Below, piece by piece: positions 22,891 to 35,429 of a stretch of DNA of 64,000 nucleotides. The translations under genes and the position numbers were made by a program. A model generated the notes under the pieces. It had not been told where the DNA came from, did not search any database, and saw only the letters and a program-made list of their open reading frames with translations. Numbering within the stretch: position 1 is the first letter of the stretch; each line of letters opens with the position of its first letter. The DNA is from Owenia fusiformis (lineage: Eukaryota; Annelida; Polychaeta; Sabellida; Oweniidae): the NCBI GenBank assembly GCA_903813345.2, contig CAIIXF020000009.1, positions 4,032,001 to 4,096,000 of the forward strand, written 5' to 3'.

Positions 22891-24714
22891 ACTTGATGTA
22901 CAATCCATCTGGTTAATTACTTAACCAAACAAAACAAAGAATGCACAGCATGGCAGTTAATAGGATTAACCGTTCTACTGGCCTTCTCATCTCCATTACT
23001 TACAAATGTCACACATACATTTTATTTTGATTGTTCTATTTCTATTTGAAACATATTTACAAAATAAATATTTAGAAGAAATTAATAAATTTAATTTGAT
23101 TAAAATTAATGTTAACAATGGAGTAAACATGTGAAGAAAAGTCATCAATTAAAAATCAAAAAATTAACTTTCCGATGAGTTAATCAATTCAATCCAAATT
23201 TTAACACAATGTTAATCATAGAAAGAGGGACACTATACCATCAAATAAATATGAAAAATTTAATTTGCAAATTATTATTTTTTGTGGAAATTAGAAGAAT
23301 CAGTTCTAGATATTAATCCATTAACTCTAACAAACGGATTAGCTATCAGTGAACAAAACTCATTTCATAGAAATTGAAAAAACTTAGGGATTAAGGTATT
23401 ACTTATATTGCTCTGACATCAATACATGTATGTGAATGGTGAAAATCTGCATGGTTTTGAAAGAATTGTTGGCCAAGGGGAGGGGATCGTTACTCGATAG
23501 GTACGGGCCTGTATAAAATGCGTAATGTACTTGTATTTAACTGACAAATTGAGCAGTTCTGTGTCAAGACTATTTTTGTGAATACAGGTGGTTGTTTGTG
23601 TCTCACTCTGTGTAAGAGGGGGCCTTAAATGTTGTTTGTTGTAAAGTGTGCCCACTTCTTTATTTTCATTATCAAACAACTAAACATACCGAATCTCGCA
23701 CCTTTTGAATATATATATTTGGAAATGGAAAACAAAGAAAGTTGTAATAAAAAGAAATGATCCAATTGTAGTAGAAACAAATGTATAACATCATGTACTA
23801 ATCTGATGTTTATATCCCCCCTCCCGGGATATCCCCGATTTTTATATCTCAGATATTATATGGATAACAGAAAACACACGAATTGTGAAATGTGAGAGAA
23901 TACAAGTTCTTATTTTGTTTTAGCATGGCTTAACACCACTTGTATCGGTTAACCTAATGGACTTTTCCTTATTTATTATCAGTGATTTGTCAGAAAAATC
24001 GGAGCAAAACATACAATATATTACAGGCTTGTAATACGTTTTAGCCAAGGGGATCAATTTTCAAAACATACCAAGGGTTCACAATTGATAATAGGATTTT
24101 GAAAGAATTTTGGCAAGGGGGAGGGTGATTTACTCGAACCCAACGACCCCCCCCCCTTCCTTGCCATGGACCTGTATCAAATTTGTAATGTATTGATATA
24201 TAGCAGTTTCGTGTCATCAATGTTTTGTGTTGTTTGTGAAGTGAATAAAGGTGTTTGTGTCTGTGTGAGAGAGGGCTTTAAGTCTTGTTTGTTGTAAGCT
24301 TAATTTGACAGAGAAACTATTGATTTAAATTGTGAGGAAACCAAATGGAGTAAAAATGTGAGGAAAGCCATTGATTAAAAATTAACTTTCCATTGAGTCA
24401 ATCAATTAAATCCAAATTTTACCACAATGTTAATTATAACATAAGGGACATTTTACGATCAAGTAAATATGAAAAACTAAATTTGCAAATTATTTTTTGG
24501 TTGAAATTAGAACCATCGGCTGTAGAAATTAATCCATTAACTCTAACAAACAGATTATTTATCGGTGTGAACAAAACTCAAATCATAGAAATTGAATAAT
24601 TAGGGATTAAAGTTTGACTTATTATATTGCTCTGGAATGTCAATACATGTATGTGAATGTTGAAAAACTATATGAATTTGAAAGAATCGTTGGCCACGGG
24701 GAGGGGGTCCTTAA

Positions 24715-25397
24715 CCTTTACCATGCTGCCTTATTTCAGCAAATATATCCCACGCAACTGGCTTATTTTTCAAAGAGTGCAAAAAATGATTAAATAATTA
24801 ATATCTCAATAACTACTGAATGAATCTGGATAAAATTTTCACAAAGGGAAGATACAGTGGCCTGGCTCATGAAAAAAATGTTCTCATGAATTTATTCGTA
24901 CATTAACACGACTGGGCATAAATATACCATGAATACTCCTCCGGAATCCGCCGCTCCGCCTCTTCGTCTGGTCAGAATCCAAATCTGAATTTGCAGCGAT
25001 CGAATGTTCAATTTTTCAATTCAGAAAATATTCTAGTTTTTATTTTCGATGACCGTTATCGGCTTCCAAGAGCCTAAAGAGCTCGAAATCGTAATCCATT
25101 TCCTCCACATTTTCGTTGTGATCGTATTTGTCCGCCATTTTGTACGATTCGTTCACTAAAAACGACTAAAACACTGTTTAATTGTTGAATTGAGAATTAT
25201 TTTTCGAAATATCGCCATTTCTAGGTCAACAGGAAGTCATGTTAGGCACTGAATAAATCGGGCAATCTAATTGGACAGTACGAATGGCGCGAAAAAGTAA
25301 AGTTTTTAAAAGTTTGAAATCGGGCGTACAGGTCCGCCGGCAGTTGTGAGAGACATTTTAGTCTCGGCGGACTCGTCCGCCGGCAGCACGCTAAAGG
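24715..25397 (-). mobile_element. piggyBac-like element, internally deleted
   Basis: Flanked by TTAA at 24711-24714 and 25398-25401. The termini CCTTTACCATGCTGCC and GGCAGCACGCTAAAGG are inverted repeats matching at 13 of 16 positions. The empty site is visible in the neighbouring unit at 23485-23510, where the host repeat runs through uninterrupted. The interior is G+C-richer than its surroundings and carries, on the minus strand, the start of an acidic open frame (25040-25138). At 683 bp it cannot hold a full transposase. Confidence 0.8.
25040..25138 (-). pseudogene. Probable piggyBac transposase N-terminal remnant
   Basis: A 32-codon frame starts at ATG 25136-25138 (MADKYDHNENVEEMDYDFEL) and stops at 25040-25042. 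Further downstream on the same strand another frame reads SDLDSDQTKRR. Short acidic N-termini with Asp/Glu/Ser-rich stretches are usual in piggyBac transposases. The TTAA-flanked TIRs around it support that origin, but no catalytic region remains, so the assignment rests on context. Confidence 0.45.
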
Positions 25398-25851
25398 TTA
25401 AGTATGGTTCTGTATAAAATGCGTAATGTGTTCATTAATTATTGAGCAGTTCTGTGTCAGGACTGTTTTTGTTGGCAAAGTGAATACAGGTGGCTGTTTG
25501 TATCTGCGTAAGAGGGGGATTTAAGAGTTGTTTGCCAAAAACCTAATGTGACAGAGAAACAATGGAATAAAGATGTGAGGAAAACCAATTAATTAAAAAT
25601 TCAAAAATTAACTTTACAATGAATTAATTGATTGAATCAAAAATTTAACACAATGTTAATCATAACATGAGGGACATTATACAATCAAATATATATGTAA
25701 AAACTTATTCTGCAAATTATTTTTGTGGAATTTTTTAGAGCCATCAGCTGTAGAGATTAATCCATTAACCATAACAAACGGATTAATTACTTAAGTATAA
25801 GTATGAATGAAACTCATTTCATAGGAATTGAATAATTAGGGATTAACGGCT

Positions 25852-27396
25852 CGAAAATAAACGCGTATAATCGGTTTTTGATTGCAGATGCCAACATATT
25901 ATTTGCTCCTGACAAAAATATTATTCTATATTATATGGTATTATATGTTGTTCCCTTTAAATAATACACGAATAATATTATTAAATCAAAAATAATTCTT
26001 CAAAATACGTATTATATTTTTTTCCGCTATAATACAAAAAATAACTGCCTATTATACTGGAAAAAATATTCTCTATTATTCTCTCTTAATGCAACTTATT
26101 TTGCAGTATATTAAACATTTTATTCTATATTATTTTTACATTTTTACCAAGTGTTCACCCCCGAAACAACCCAAGATTGCGTTTCGGAGGGAAGTCCAGC
26201 TTTAAGCATTTTGAGGGGCTTATTATGTTCCAGCACTTGGGGATTTTCAGCCCTGGCCTACCTTCTTGTCATTTCCAGGCCCCCCTTTAACCTATTTTTA
26301 ACTTTTAACTATATTCTCAAACATGATGAATTGGCAAAAACGAACTGGATGTTAAGATCTAACATTATGACACCTTTTAGTAGAAAGATGAACTAAAAAA
26401 CAAAGAAATTGAAAAACAAGATGGAAATATGAGAAGACCAGTACCATGTGTAGCTGTACTCAAAAGTTCAAATTATTTACATGACAAAATAGCAATATAT
26501 GCTTTGACACTTTTGTCAATAAAAGAAACATATATGAAATCAAATGTTAATAATGATGGCAATACATCATTTTCTTTTGAATTCTTCATTAATACTATTG
26601 AAACACTTTAATTACTCTAGATAGAGAGGAAGTCATTAAAATTCATGTATAAAAGATAGAGATGCAGCAGCCATGTAATTATATATTGAGTGTTAATTTC
26701 TTAATCAGTCCAAGAATTTTGTTCTGTGATTAGAAAAACTTGTGAAATATTCTAATTAATTCAAACAAAGGGGAAATTTGACCTTATCAATTAAGTGGAT
26801 ATTGATTGGTGAAGAAAGTTTGACCAAGCATTTCATCCATTATGGATCTAGTCAATGACTCGCAAAGTAAAATAACTGATAATAACAGGATATTAAAATA
26901 CAATAAAAAGTGTAGTTTATGGTACTTAATAAACAAAACAATGTGATCTCACGAAAACAATTACTGTATAGCAATAACAATAGAAAGTCAATAACAAGTC
27001 AATTAATATTAGCAAAAATATTTTTAAGTACAAAAGTTTGAATAAGCAAGCATGACTCTTTGACAAAAAAACGAAAATTATCGATAATCTATTGAATTCA
27101 TCAATATCTCTAATATCAAAGCTAGTGATAATTTAACTTCATAAAGTAGGATTCATCATCTTTAATACATGTGGGAGTCTACCCTATTGATGGATCATAC
27201 AAAATGAAAGACTCAATTAGATGTCCTGAACATTGCAAATCATTGCTTCATAAACGAGCTTGACCTCTTATAGTAATCAATATTGGAATCCTTAAGAAAT
27301 ACCGATCAATATAATCCTCTGATTTTCACACCAAAAGATGGTTATGCTATTTTAAAGTGGTTGTTCTGTATCTATAAGGCGGTTGCGTGTACTTAC
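25852..27396. other. AT-rich stretch
   Basis: Contains the second ATTATA-rich tract (25905-26140). Open frames at 26151-26396 and 26429-26611 show no recognisable domain; the former starts on GTG. Nothing else is supported. Confidence 0.5.
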
Positions 27397-27438
27397 TGGA
27401 GGAGGCGCAGCTCCATAACCATTCATAGCCAGCCACAT
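27397..27438 (-). CDS. Possible short exon or alternative first exon
   Basis: On the minus strand 14 codons (MWLAMNGYGAAPPP) end precisely at a consensus donor, CCA|GTAAGT (donor at 27391-27396). The frame stays open upstream to a stop at 27478-27480. A TATAATATATA sequence lies about 35-45 bases upstream of the ATG; it could be a TATA box, or the TAG at its end could be an acceptor. The segment has a G+C-rich, coding-like core in AT-rich DNA. It ends in phase 0, as does the exon at 38360-38509 on the same strand, so the two could be alternative first exons of one gene. This is inference from one donor site and frame. Confidence 0.35.
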
Positions 27439-27479
27439 CTTTGTTATGAAAATGTCACGCTTGAGCAATCCTATATATT

Positions 27480-29716
27480 ATAAAAACTCTTATATTAACT
27501 ATGGCGCTATTCTCATGTCACAATCATTAAGCAGATAACTTGATTTTCTCAGCTGTATTTCACAATTCTGTTCGCTGTTAGTCCAATGTTAAATAAGTGG
27601 CAATCTGAAGCCTTTGGAAACAGACAGCAGAATTATAACACACAGGATTTAGAACTAACTTCTTGAAGTAAAATAACTACCAGTTCAGTTCTGTTCTGAT
27701 CATACACATCTGAAGGGCAGCTGGGAACTGTCAAAATCTTATCTAAAGCTGGCTAAATTCTAGTAGGAATCCTCATGGTAAATCCAAACTGTTCATTTCA
27801 CTGGTATCCAAGCATTCCTGTCATGTAAACTGAGACTGGCTGAACCAATATGATTTCCTACTGGGCCATGAGGAAAAATAGAATGATGAAAAAGTCAAAT
27901 TATTGAGAATATTACCAATGGGATAGTTCCGGAACTGCTACGCCAAGATTAACTAAATCTCAATTCTTAATGAATCTATTTACTAGGGAATATGCTGGGG
28001 ATTTAGAACTGCTAATGATCAGAGAGTGATCCCAGAATATATTGGTTTTAAATCTAGAAATTCACATAAAGAGAAATGTGATATGCTGTATTTGATTAGA
28101 ACATCTAAAGTGAAATATAGTCAGTGCAGAGCTAATTAACAAGGAAGCAAATTATGAAAGATATCGGTAACCATAGCAACATAAATCTTATACCAATGGG
28201 TATACATGATGATTATAATGGCACTGGTGTAAGTGATGGATTGTTTATGTACAAAGGGATATTCCTGCCAACCTATATACTACTCAATCTAGTTTTACAC
28301 ATTATATCAAATACTGTAGATAAATCAAAAAATACATTTAATAACATACTCATCATTTTATTCACATTATCAGGAATATATTTGAATCGATTATAAAGAA
28401 AACATATTTATAAATCATAAAATGGCAAATGTCTGACTGATTAGATTGATTCTCTCTATATATGTTTTTAATGACCCATCCCTCAAAATCTGAGTGAATG
28501 CAGATTAGGGGCAACCTGATACTGATGTGTACAGTACTTAATTTCCAGGACTTTGTGTCTTTTTCCATCCTTCATAAAAGGCTTATACTAATCCCATGGG
28601 TCTAAACATATTTATTAGACTTATAGATTTGTGTCAATTTTTATGTGCAACATTATTTAAACAAAATGAGTCCTTCGATTCTTAACCTTACAGTCATTCG
28701 TTTGAAGCACTAATACTGAGACATCTTTGGTAGGATACAAACTGAATTTGACTGCAAAATCATTATATTAATCTAATTAATTAAATAAAAGGATGGCTTT
28801 GGGTTACAGGAATCACATTATTAAAATGAGTCAAAATTTCTGGGATTAATATCATAATTGAGAAAAAAATATGGAGTTTATATATACAACATATGGTTTA
28901 TGCTTTAACAAATATATAAAAAGTGTATTACAAATACTATGTTTTCTAATAGATTTGAATTATTTTTGTATTCATTTGTTTACATACCCAAATTGATGTA
29001 TTCAAGGAAGTCCATTCATCATCTTCTTCTGGTCTGTAAACAGTTTGACTTGCTTCAAATATAGGGTAATTAGCTCTCATTGTAATAACATTGATAAATA
29101 TTAAATAATTAAAATTAAATAAATAATTTAATTCTGAATTTCATTGGACTTCAATTTTTAAATTTCAAATCAATCTTCTGCAATTTATATTTTAGCAGAC
29201 GGACTCTTGAAATTGATGTCATAGGTGGCAGCACTAAAAAAGCTAATTATAGATTTGAAATAGACAGAATGATTGACAGCTAAGTAATTGGTTGTATAAA
29301 AGGGGATGTTCCTCTATATTCTGCAGGATTAATTATTAGAGGCATGGTTCTCTTCAATTAAATCCATTCTACTATGGTTCAAATGTGTTATTTTGTACAA
29401 AACTTCATTTTATGATCATATTAGTACCTATTAATTTGCTCTTAAATTGACAATTATAAATAAATCTATTATTGATGCTATGTCTAACCAAATATAGATA
29501 TGATGCATACATTTAAAACTCAAAGAAAGTTCATCTTTCCATGAAACCATCACTAATTTATTTAAGTGTGACCGACTGGCTGTTTGATGCCACATATAAT
29601 CTATCCCATTGTCTCCAAAAGGAGAAACCATTCAGCTGGATGTCAGCCCTGTCATTTACCTAGCTCCACAATATCCTTTTAGAGGCATGGTCCCCCTACC
29701 TTTATTTCATTCTAAT
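27480..29716. other. AT-rich non-coding stretch
   Basis: Open frames at 28154-28396 and 28362-28568 are AT-biased and featureless. No repeat structure was detected. Confidence 0.5.
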
Positions 29717-30010
29717 AATATCCCAGATGCGAGTAGAAATAATCTTGATTGACGCCATAAAGATTGATTTGGAATCTACATGTAAAATTACATCTAGAAA
29801 TGTGGTTTTAAAAAGTGTTTATCAACTTTGAAAAATTAATTTTCTTTGAAAATGTGACTTCTAGGTCGGGGAGATTCCCCATAGAGCCCATGTTGTAAAA
29901 CCACAAAAAGTGAAACATATTTTCTTGTGTTAGACAGATAATATTTTCTTTTACTGGACATATTTTAATTTGTATAACTATTAGATACATAAAGGTAATA
30001 TGAAAAGCGA
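29717..30010 (+). mobile_element. 440-bp TIR family, copy 1 (3'-truncated)
   Basis: Begins AATATCCCAGATGCGAGTAG and follows the copies at 36327 and 42074 through TCTACATGTAAAATTACATC, GAAAATGTGACTTCTAG, AAACCACAAAAAGTGAAACA and TTTCTTTTACTGGACATATT. Similarity fades after about 30010, so the right terminus is missing. Confidence 0.75.
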
Positions 30011-30011
30011 C

Positions 30012-30535
30012 TATTCTACCTCACTGTATTACGTAACAAAGAGACTATATGAGAGAGCGGTCAGCTGCTGGTTAATCACTTGTGGTTCAGCTTGCTTGAC
30101 ACTAAGAGCTCATGCAGCATGGCTGCTATTTACCCTTTGTTTTCCTTTGAGGATTAAATGTTAAATTCAGATACCAAAGAAAGTGAACTTGTTACTTAAA
30201 GTAGATATGTTATTTCGTAATAATTTCTATCTTTTAAAGTGCCATGAATGGCCTAAGTTAAATGGAATCTATTTATTAAAAATAAATTGCGGACTGTGGC
30301 AAGTAAATTATAGGATGATTGTCCGAGGAGAGGATGTTACCAGAATAAATCGGTTTGATGTCTTAAAAGACTAGGCTACCGGTTCTAGAGCCCGTTCTAG
30401 AGTTATGTTCCAGTTGCAGATGCACGTACAGTCTCTCCAAACTTCTATTACACGAAGTAATGAAGCCAACACTGCAAGATTGGTAATATAATAATTTTTT
30501 ATATGTAATTGGCGTTAAAGGTTTGTTTTTTAAGT
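30012..30535. other. Non-coding stretch
   Basis: Small frames only (30183-30374, 30363-30635). Nothing supported. Confidence 0.45.
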
Positions 30536-30730
30536 GAAATGAAACCTCAAATGTGAGGATGTCAAATGGCCAGCATGTGAATGTTGGCAAAGTTGGAATC
30601 ATCCAACTGTTGACTAAAAAGGGAGTTCCTCCCAAAAATGAAACCTCAAAAGCAAGGATGTCAAATGGCTGGCATGCGAAAAATTTGAGCCACCCAATAG
30701 TTGACTATAAAGGGAGTTTCTCTCAAAAAT
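30536..30730 (+). repeat. Two-copy ~100-bp tandem duplication
   Basis: AATGAAACCTCAAAW, GAGGATGTCAAATGGC, TGTTGACTAWAAAGGGAGTT and CTCCCAAAAAT occur twice in succession at a spacing of about 102 bases, with moderate divergence. A third partial trace (GGGAGTTCCTCCCAAATAG) follows at 30804-30822. Confidence 0.75.
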
Positions 30731-31074
30731 AGGATGCATGTAGATTAAAACTATGTAGATTAAACCTAAGTCCCTTGCTTGAAATCATTTAATTGTTGGT
30801 AATGGGAGTTCCTCCCAAATAGAACACAGGTATATTCCAGCCTTACACTGCTTGGAATATCTGTAATTACTGAAGAATGGAAGTTCCTTCCGAAACTGTT
30901 TAAGTATATTACCTTGATGGAACTTTTTTCCCATTTCATCTTCTTTAAGAAGAATGAAAAAATTAAAGAAGCTTGTTTGTAGCCATGCATGGCACAAATG
31001 TAGAAACCCATTATGTTCAGTAACTAATCCTGTTTATGCATATTCAAGTTTAAGGGAATTTTGCTATACCCTGC

Positions 31075-31150
31075 CATGTTAATTCCCCCGAATCAGCCAC
31101 CTGGTGGCGAAACTGGTAACTACCTACTCGCATCTGAGTAATTCTTCAAT
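31075..31150 (+). repeat. 3' end fragment of the 440-bp TIR family
   Basis: CTATACCCTGCCATG, GCCACCTGGTGGCGAAAC, CTACCTACTCGCATCTGAG and TAATT match the right end of 36327-36764. Only the last 75 or so bases are present. Confidence 0.7.
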
Positions 31151-31151
31151 C

Positions 31152-32120
31152 TAATTTCCTATTACACCTCATCCCAAACAAATTCTCAATTCCCTCAATG
31201 TCATTAATTCCTTTATATCAGGTGTTTCTCTTAGCTAATGAAAGGCTCCTTAATTAGCAATTTATCCCAACAAACACAAACATGAAAACCTCTACGTGAC
31301 TCATATGTATCTCAATAAGGATTTGCCCTTTTATTATTAAAATATGTATCCCTAGTTTTCTATGAAGTCGTTACCTTTGAGGAAAAGCAATACAAAACCA
31401 TTATTATTCAAAGCCCTACTAATACCAAAATAATTCCGCAGATAATATTTTACCTTATCATTAAAATATCTCCGACATATTGTAATTACAGACGATCTGA
31501 TACAAAAATTTATTCTCATTTATATTCACGTTGATTAGAAAGCTCTAGAATCACACACATCGGATAATCCTTGTTTTTATTAAACACAAAATGATTTACT
31601 GTTTTAATATGTTTTTCAGTGCTGAAATCCAGCCATTTATCAACATTATATATCTAATAGTTATTCATTAAACCCCCTCCCACTCATTCCTATTTCTTCC
31701 ATTTGATCTTATAATAAACGAGACTTATTTTATGATACAAATTGAAATCTACAATATCAAATAAGGCAAATAATGTCATCTTTACCTAGGTCTTCCTATA
31801 TTGTACATTTTCCATTATACTGTCTTATTAAACATCTTTATTTACTATCCACGCATTGTATATTACAATAGTCATGGCACATCATTTAAACACAACGTAC
31901 ATACATGCTTAGTGTATGCATTGTACTATGTTATATCATGTAAATACTTGTATATATGAAACTCATATACCTATATACCCTTGTATTACATACCTAGCGA
32001 AGCATTTGTATGGAAGTCAATGGGAAAGTTAGCGAGCTATATCCACCGATATTGCCCGATTACCCCGATATAGCCCGCTTACCTCGTTTTGATATTAGAT
32101 TTCTTTAATAACCATGATAA
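31152..32120. other. AT-rich non-coding stretch
   Basis: No gene was seen. A somewhat G+C-richer segment (31990-32090) with CCGATATTGCCCGATTACC and GATATAGCCCGC adjoins the palindrome below and may belong to the same element. Confidence 0.45.
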
Positions 32121-32181
32121 TATCATGACGTCACGTCATTGATACAAAGTAACCATGGGAACAAAGGCATGTAATACATCA

Positions 32182-32293
32182 GTTATGTCACTATGACGTG
32201 AAATATGCCTTCGTTCTTGCCCAAATATAGAGCCTCCCAAGGTCGGCCTATATTGGGAGAACTCAGGCATATTTCACGTCATAGTGACATAAC
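32182..32293. repeat. 112-bp near-perfect palindrome
   Basis: GTTATGTCACTATGACGTGA plus AATATGCCT (32182-32210) is matched perfectly in inverse at 32265-32293. Inner blocks CCCAAATATAG and CCTATATTGGGA extend the pairing imperfectly. A TGACGTCA site with an adjoining half-site (ATGACGTCACGTCAT) lies just upstream at about 32124-32138. Likely the foldback end of a non-autonomous element; boundaries are not defined. Confidence 0.8.
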
Positions 32294-32299
32294 CTCTAA

Positions 32300-34425
32300 G
32301 TAAACTAGTTAGACTATATATATATATTTTTTATATTTGCTAGTGATACTTTTTTTGATATTTGACATTATACTTTTATATGCCATTTGGTGTCAGTATT
32401 AGTCATGTATTATTATTGTATATACATTTTTTCTAAATAAATAAATAAATGAATATTGAAACAAAACTAAATATTTGTATATTTGTCCAAGGGTGCCTAT
32501 ATACCAAAATACATACTCTATGCAAATCAGAAATCTCCTCAACCCCAATTAATCCTTAAACAGGGGGAGGGTATAATAGAGAGCAATAAGAGGGGTTAAT
32601 ACAGGGGGTAAGAAAGGAGGGAGGGGAAATAGGGGGTAATAAAAGGGAGATTAGAACTGAGTCCATGTAAGATTATGCATAGGTTCATAATCATGTTTCA
32701 TGTGTTTTCATGTTTCATGTTATCTGTTGCTTATGTTTAAACTTGTGACACTGGTTCTAATAATAAAAATGAGCTAAAAACAGTAATATGCAATAGGAAA
32801 TAATAATATTTGTGATGAAAAATTCCACAGATCAAACATATTCCATCAACTTTTGTTTGACATCCCTTTCATAACATATCTACTGAATCATACACTTTCC
32901 ATCAATTATTTTCCAAAATACTGACACATTTAGGAATCTTGCACAATAAAGACTATCATTTCATGGAGTTTTACTCAATTCCTTGCAAGTTCTTGTAATT
33001 TCATATTATTTCATATTGAAAAAACATGGCACTCTAATCAATTTATTCCCAGGTTTGCTACCAATGGAGGAAACATTTATGATACTTGATTGATCCTAGC
33101 CTGTATTCATAAATAAAAAATACAGAGAAACGTAAAAAGGGTTTACTTGTTCTATAAATTAATTAATGACCATAAAAACATAAGTCTTAGAATTCAGTTT
33201 ATGTTTGCAATAAAGAACATATAATGTAGCATCCCAAATAGATTTGCATGGAGACTATGAAACGGCAGTTGGGTGTGAAAATCATTTCTATGACCTGAAA
33301 CTTAGACATTATACCCCAGAACAGCATAAGAACAGATATGAAACTACAGGGCCTTAGTATCAAAGAGGAAACTCAGGCATTCTCCAAATGAATCATTTAC
33401 TCCATCCATCCTCAAAGAGCCAACACAAGTAAAGACTCTGCCCTCTCACGGGTGTTAAAACACGAATATACCATGAGCACATGCTTTGAGGATCCGCGTT
33501 GTTTGAACCTACCGCCGAGCACACTTATACATTAAGACCCGTTACACAGTCATGATACCGCCGAGCAAGCTCATTGCATCATCGGGTCTGCTTTACCCCC
33601 CCCCCGTGCCTCTGCTAGGAGAGAATAGCTAATCAGTGTTGTTACATTAATACATGATCATAGGCTTTCTCTAACAAGACAGGCTTGTTTTACAGTTTCA
33701 GGTCAGATATGAGATAATTTCCAGGGTGAGCTAATATGAAAATGATGGAAGCACGATCATGTCATTGTTTATCACAAAAAACTTGTATATAGAGAAAGCA
33801 ATATCATCTAACATCTAGTAATCCAAAGTATATAACAGACCTTTCCCATCATAGGCATAGTCAGGGGGGAGGTGTGATGTGTGTGACATATAACCAATAA
33901 AAATGAAACCATGAGATAGAAGAAAGGGGGCTCTAAGTGCTTTTTATTTATTTATCTTTTTGGGCTTGCTTATGCCACAATCACAATCCCCACCTGACTG
34001 AAAAATGAAATTGTTTTGGTGATCACACCCCGCCACAGAAAGCTGGCTACGATCCTGCCCGTGCCTATACTTTGGAAATGTTATAACATTCTAATTTAAA
34101 AGATGAATTTTTCAATATTGATTCGAAATCTTAAGATATGAAAATTTGGATCAAGATGAATGATTCAATCTAATGAATTCCTGAAAATACAAAGACACTC
34201 CTATCATCGCAAATACATTGGATGATGACAATCAGGATGACACCTGATATACCTGTGGAAAATACATGTACAACTAATTAATTAAATTATCACTGTAGGT
34301 CTGATTACCTTCATTCGATCCTTCTCGTTATAAACTCATATCATATAACTTTCATTTAAAATACCTTATACAGGCAAATCGCTATGCTAGCCTAACATTG
34401 TGTCCTGAGCACAGATTCAACTTAA
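32300..34425. other. Non-coding stretch
   Basis: Contains purine-rich G-run sequence (32565-32655), a 10-C run at 33596-33605, and a moderately G+C-rich patch at 33450-33600 in which TACCGCCGAGCA occurs twice. No gene is supported. Confidence 0.45.
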
Positions 34426-34545
34426 ACTACCCCGTCCCTAGGTAGTATAGGCTACAGTTTAGAAGCCCTGACCCCAATGATTGGTGCCCGTAACAGCCCG
34501 GGCCAAAAACTATTTCCCCGCAATCTTTCTACCAATCAGCAACCT
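34426..34545 (+). repeat. Left-arm fragment of the CCCTGCGTGCAGAG foldback family
   Basis: AACTACCC, TAGTATAGGCTACAGTTTAG, GCCCGTAACAGCCCGGG and ACCAATCAGCAACCTGGA follow the left arm of 39448-40026 in order, with substitutions. It immediately precedes the 92-bp array. Confidence 0.65.
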
Positions 34546-34604
34546 GGACAGAACTCCCCACAGACTTCTGTAATATTGGAGAATAAGAGGCATGCCAACA
34601 GGGT

Positions 34605-35425
34605 ATTCAAGAAGACCATGTACCCCTCCTTTATAAAGCCAATTTATGACTCTCTGAATAGAGGAGATGGAGGGAGAGAGGCGAACTAACGCAATATTCA
34701 TCAAGACCATGTACCCCCTCCTTTATAAACCCAATTCATGACTGTCTGTAATAGAGGAGATTAAGGGAGAGAGCAAACTAACGCAATATTCATCAAGAAC
34801 ATGTACCCCCTCCTTTATAATCCCAATTTATGACTCTCTGCAATAGAGGAGATTAAGGGAGAGAGCAAACTAACGCAATATTCATCAAGACCATGTACCC
34901 CTCCTTTATAATCCCAATTTATGACTCTCTGCAATAGAGAAGATTGAGGGAGAGAGGCAAACTAACGCAATATTCATCAAGACCATGTACCCCTCCTTTA
35001 TAAAGCCAATTTATGACTCTCTGCAATAGAGAAGATTGAGGGAGAGAGGCAAACTAACGCAATATTCATCAAGACCATGTACCCCTCCTTTATAAAGCCA
35101 ATTTATGACTCTCTGCAATAGAGAAGATTGAGGGAGAGAGGCAAACTAACGCAATATTCATCAAGACCATGTACCCCTCCTTTATAAAGCCAATTTATGA
35201 ATCTCTGCAATAGAGAAGATTGAGGGAGAGAGGCAAACTAACGCAATATTCATCAAGACCATGTACCCCTCCTTTATAAAGCCAATTTATGACTCTCTGC
35301 AATAGAGAAGATTGAGGGAGAGAGGCAAACTAACGCAATATTCATCAAGACCATGTACCCCTCCTTTATAATCCCAATTCATGACTGTCTATAATAGAGG
35401 AGACTGGGGGAGGGGACATACCAAA
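34605..35425 (+). repeat. 92-bp minisatellite, nine units
   Basis: GACCATGTACCCCTCC anchors units at 34614, 34705, 34797, 34889, 34981, 35073, 35165, 35257 and 35349. The period is 91 once and then 92 throughout. Each unit reads ...TTTATAAAGCCAATTTATGA, CTCTCTGCAATAGAGAAGAT, TGAGGGAGAGAGGCAAACTA, ACGCAATATTCATCAA. Units five to eight are almost identical, whereas the first and last are more diverged. This is the usual signature of recent expansion from the array centre. Overlapping short frames on both strands are by-products. Confidence 0.95.
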
Positions 35426-35429
35426 AGGG

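Larger units (their letters stand above)
23095..25850 (+). repeat. Cluster of three diverged direct repeats (~450-550 bp each)
   Basis: Three segments repeat the same phrases: GTGAGGAAA, CAATGTTAATCATA, GAGGGACA, GCAAATTATTTTT, AATCCATTAACTCTAACAAAC and ATAGAAATTGAA. They are anchored at about 23202, 24421 and 25647. A second module (CCTGTATAAAATGCGTAATG, GAGCAGTTCTGTGTCA, GTGAATACAGGTGG, TAAGAGGGGG) accompanies units at 23505, 24175 and 25405. The second unit is split by the TTAA-flanked insertion at 24715-25397. Origin unknown; no coding frame is conserved among the copies. Confidence 0.75.
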
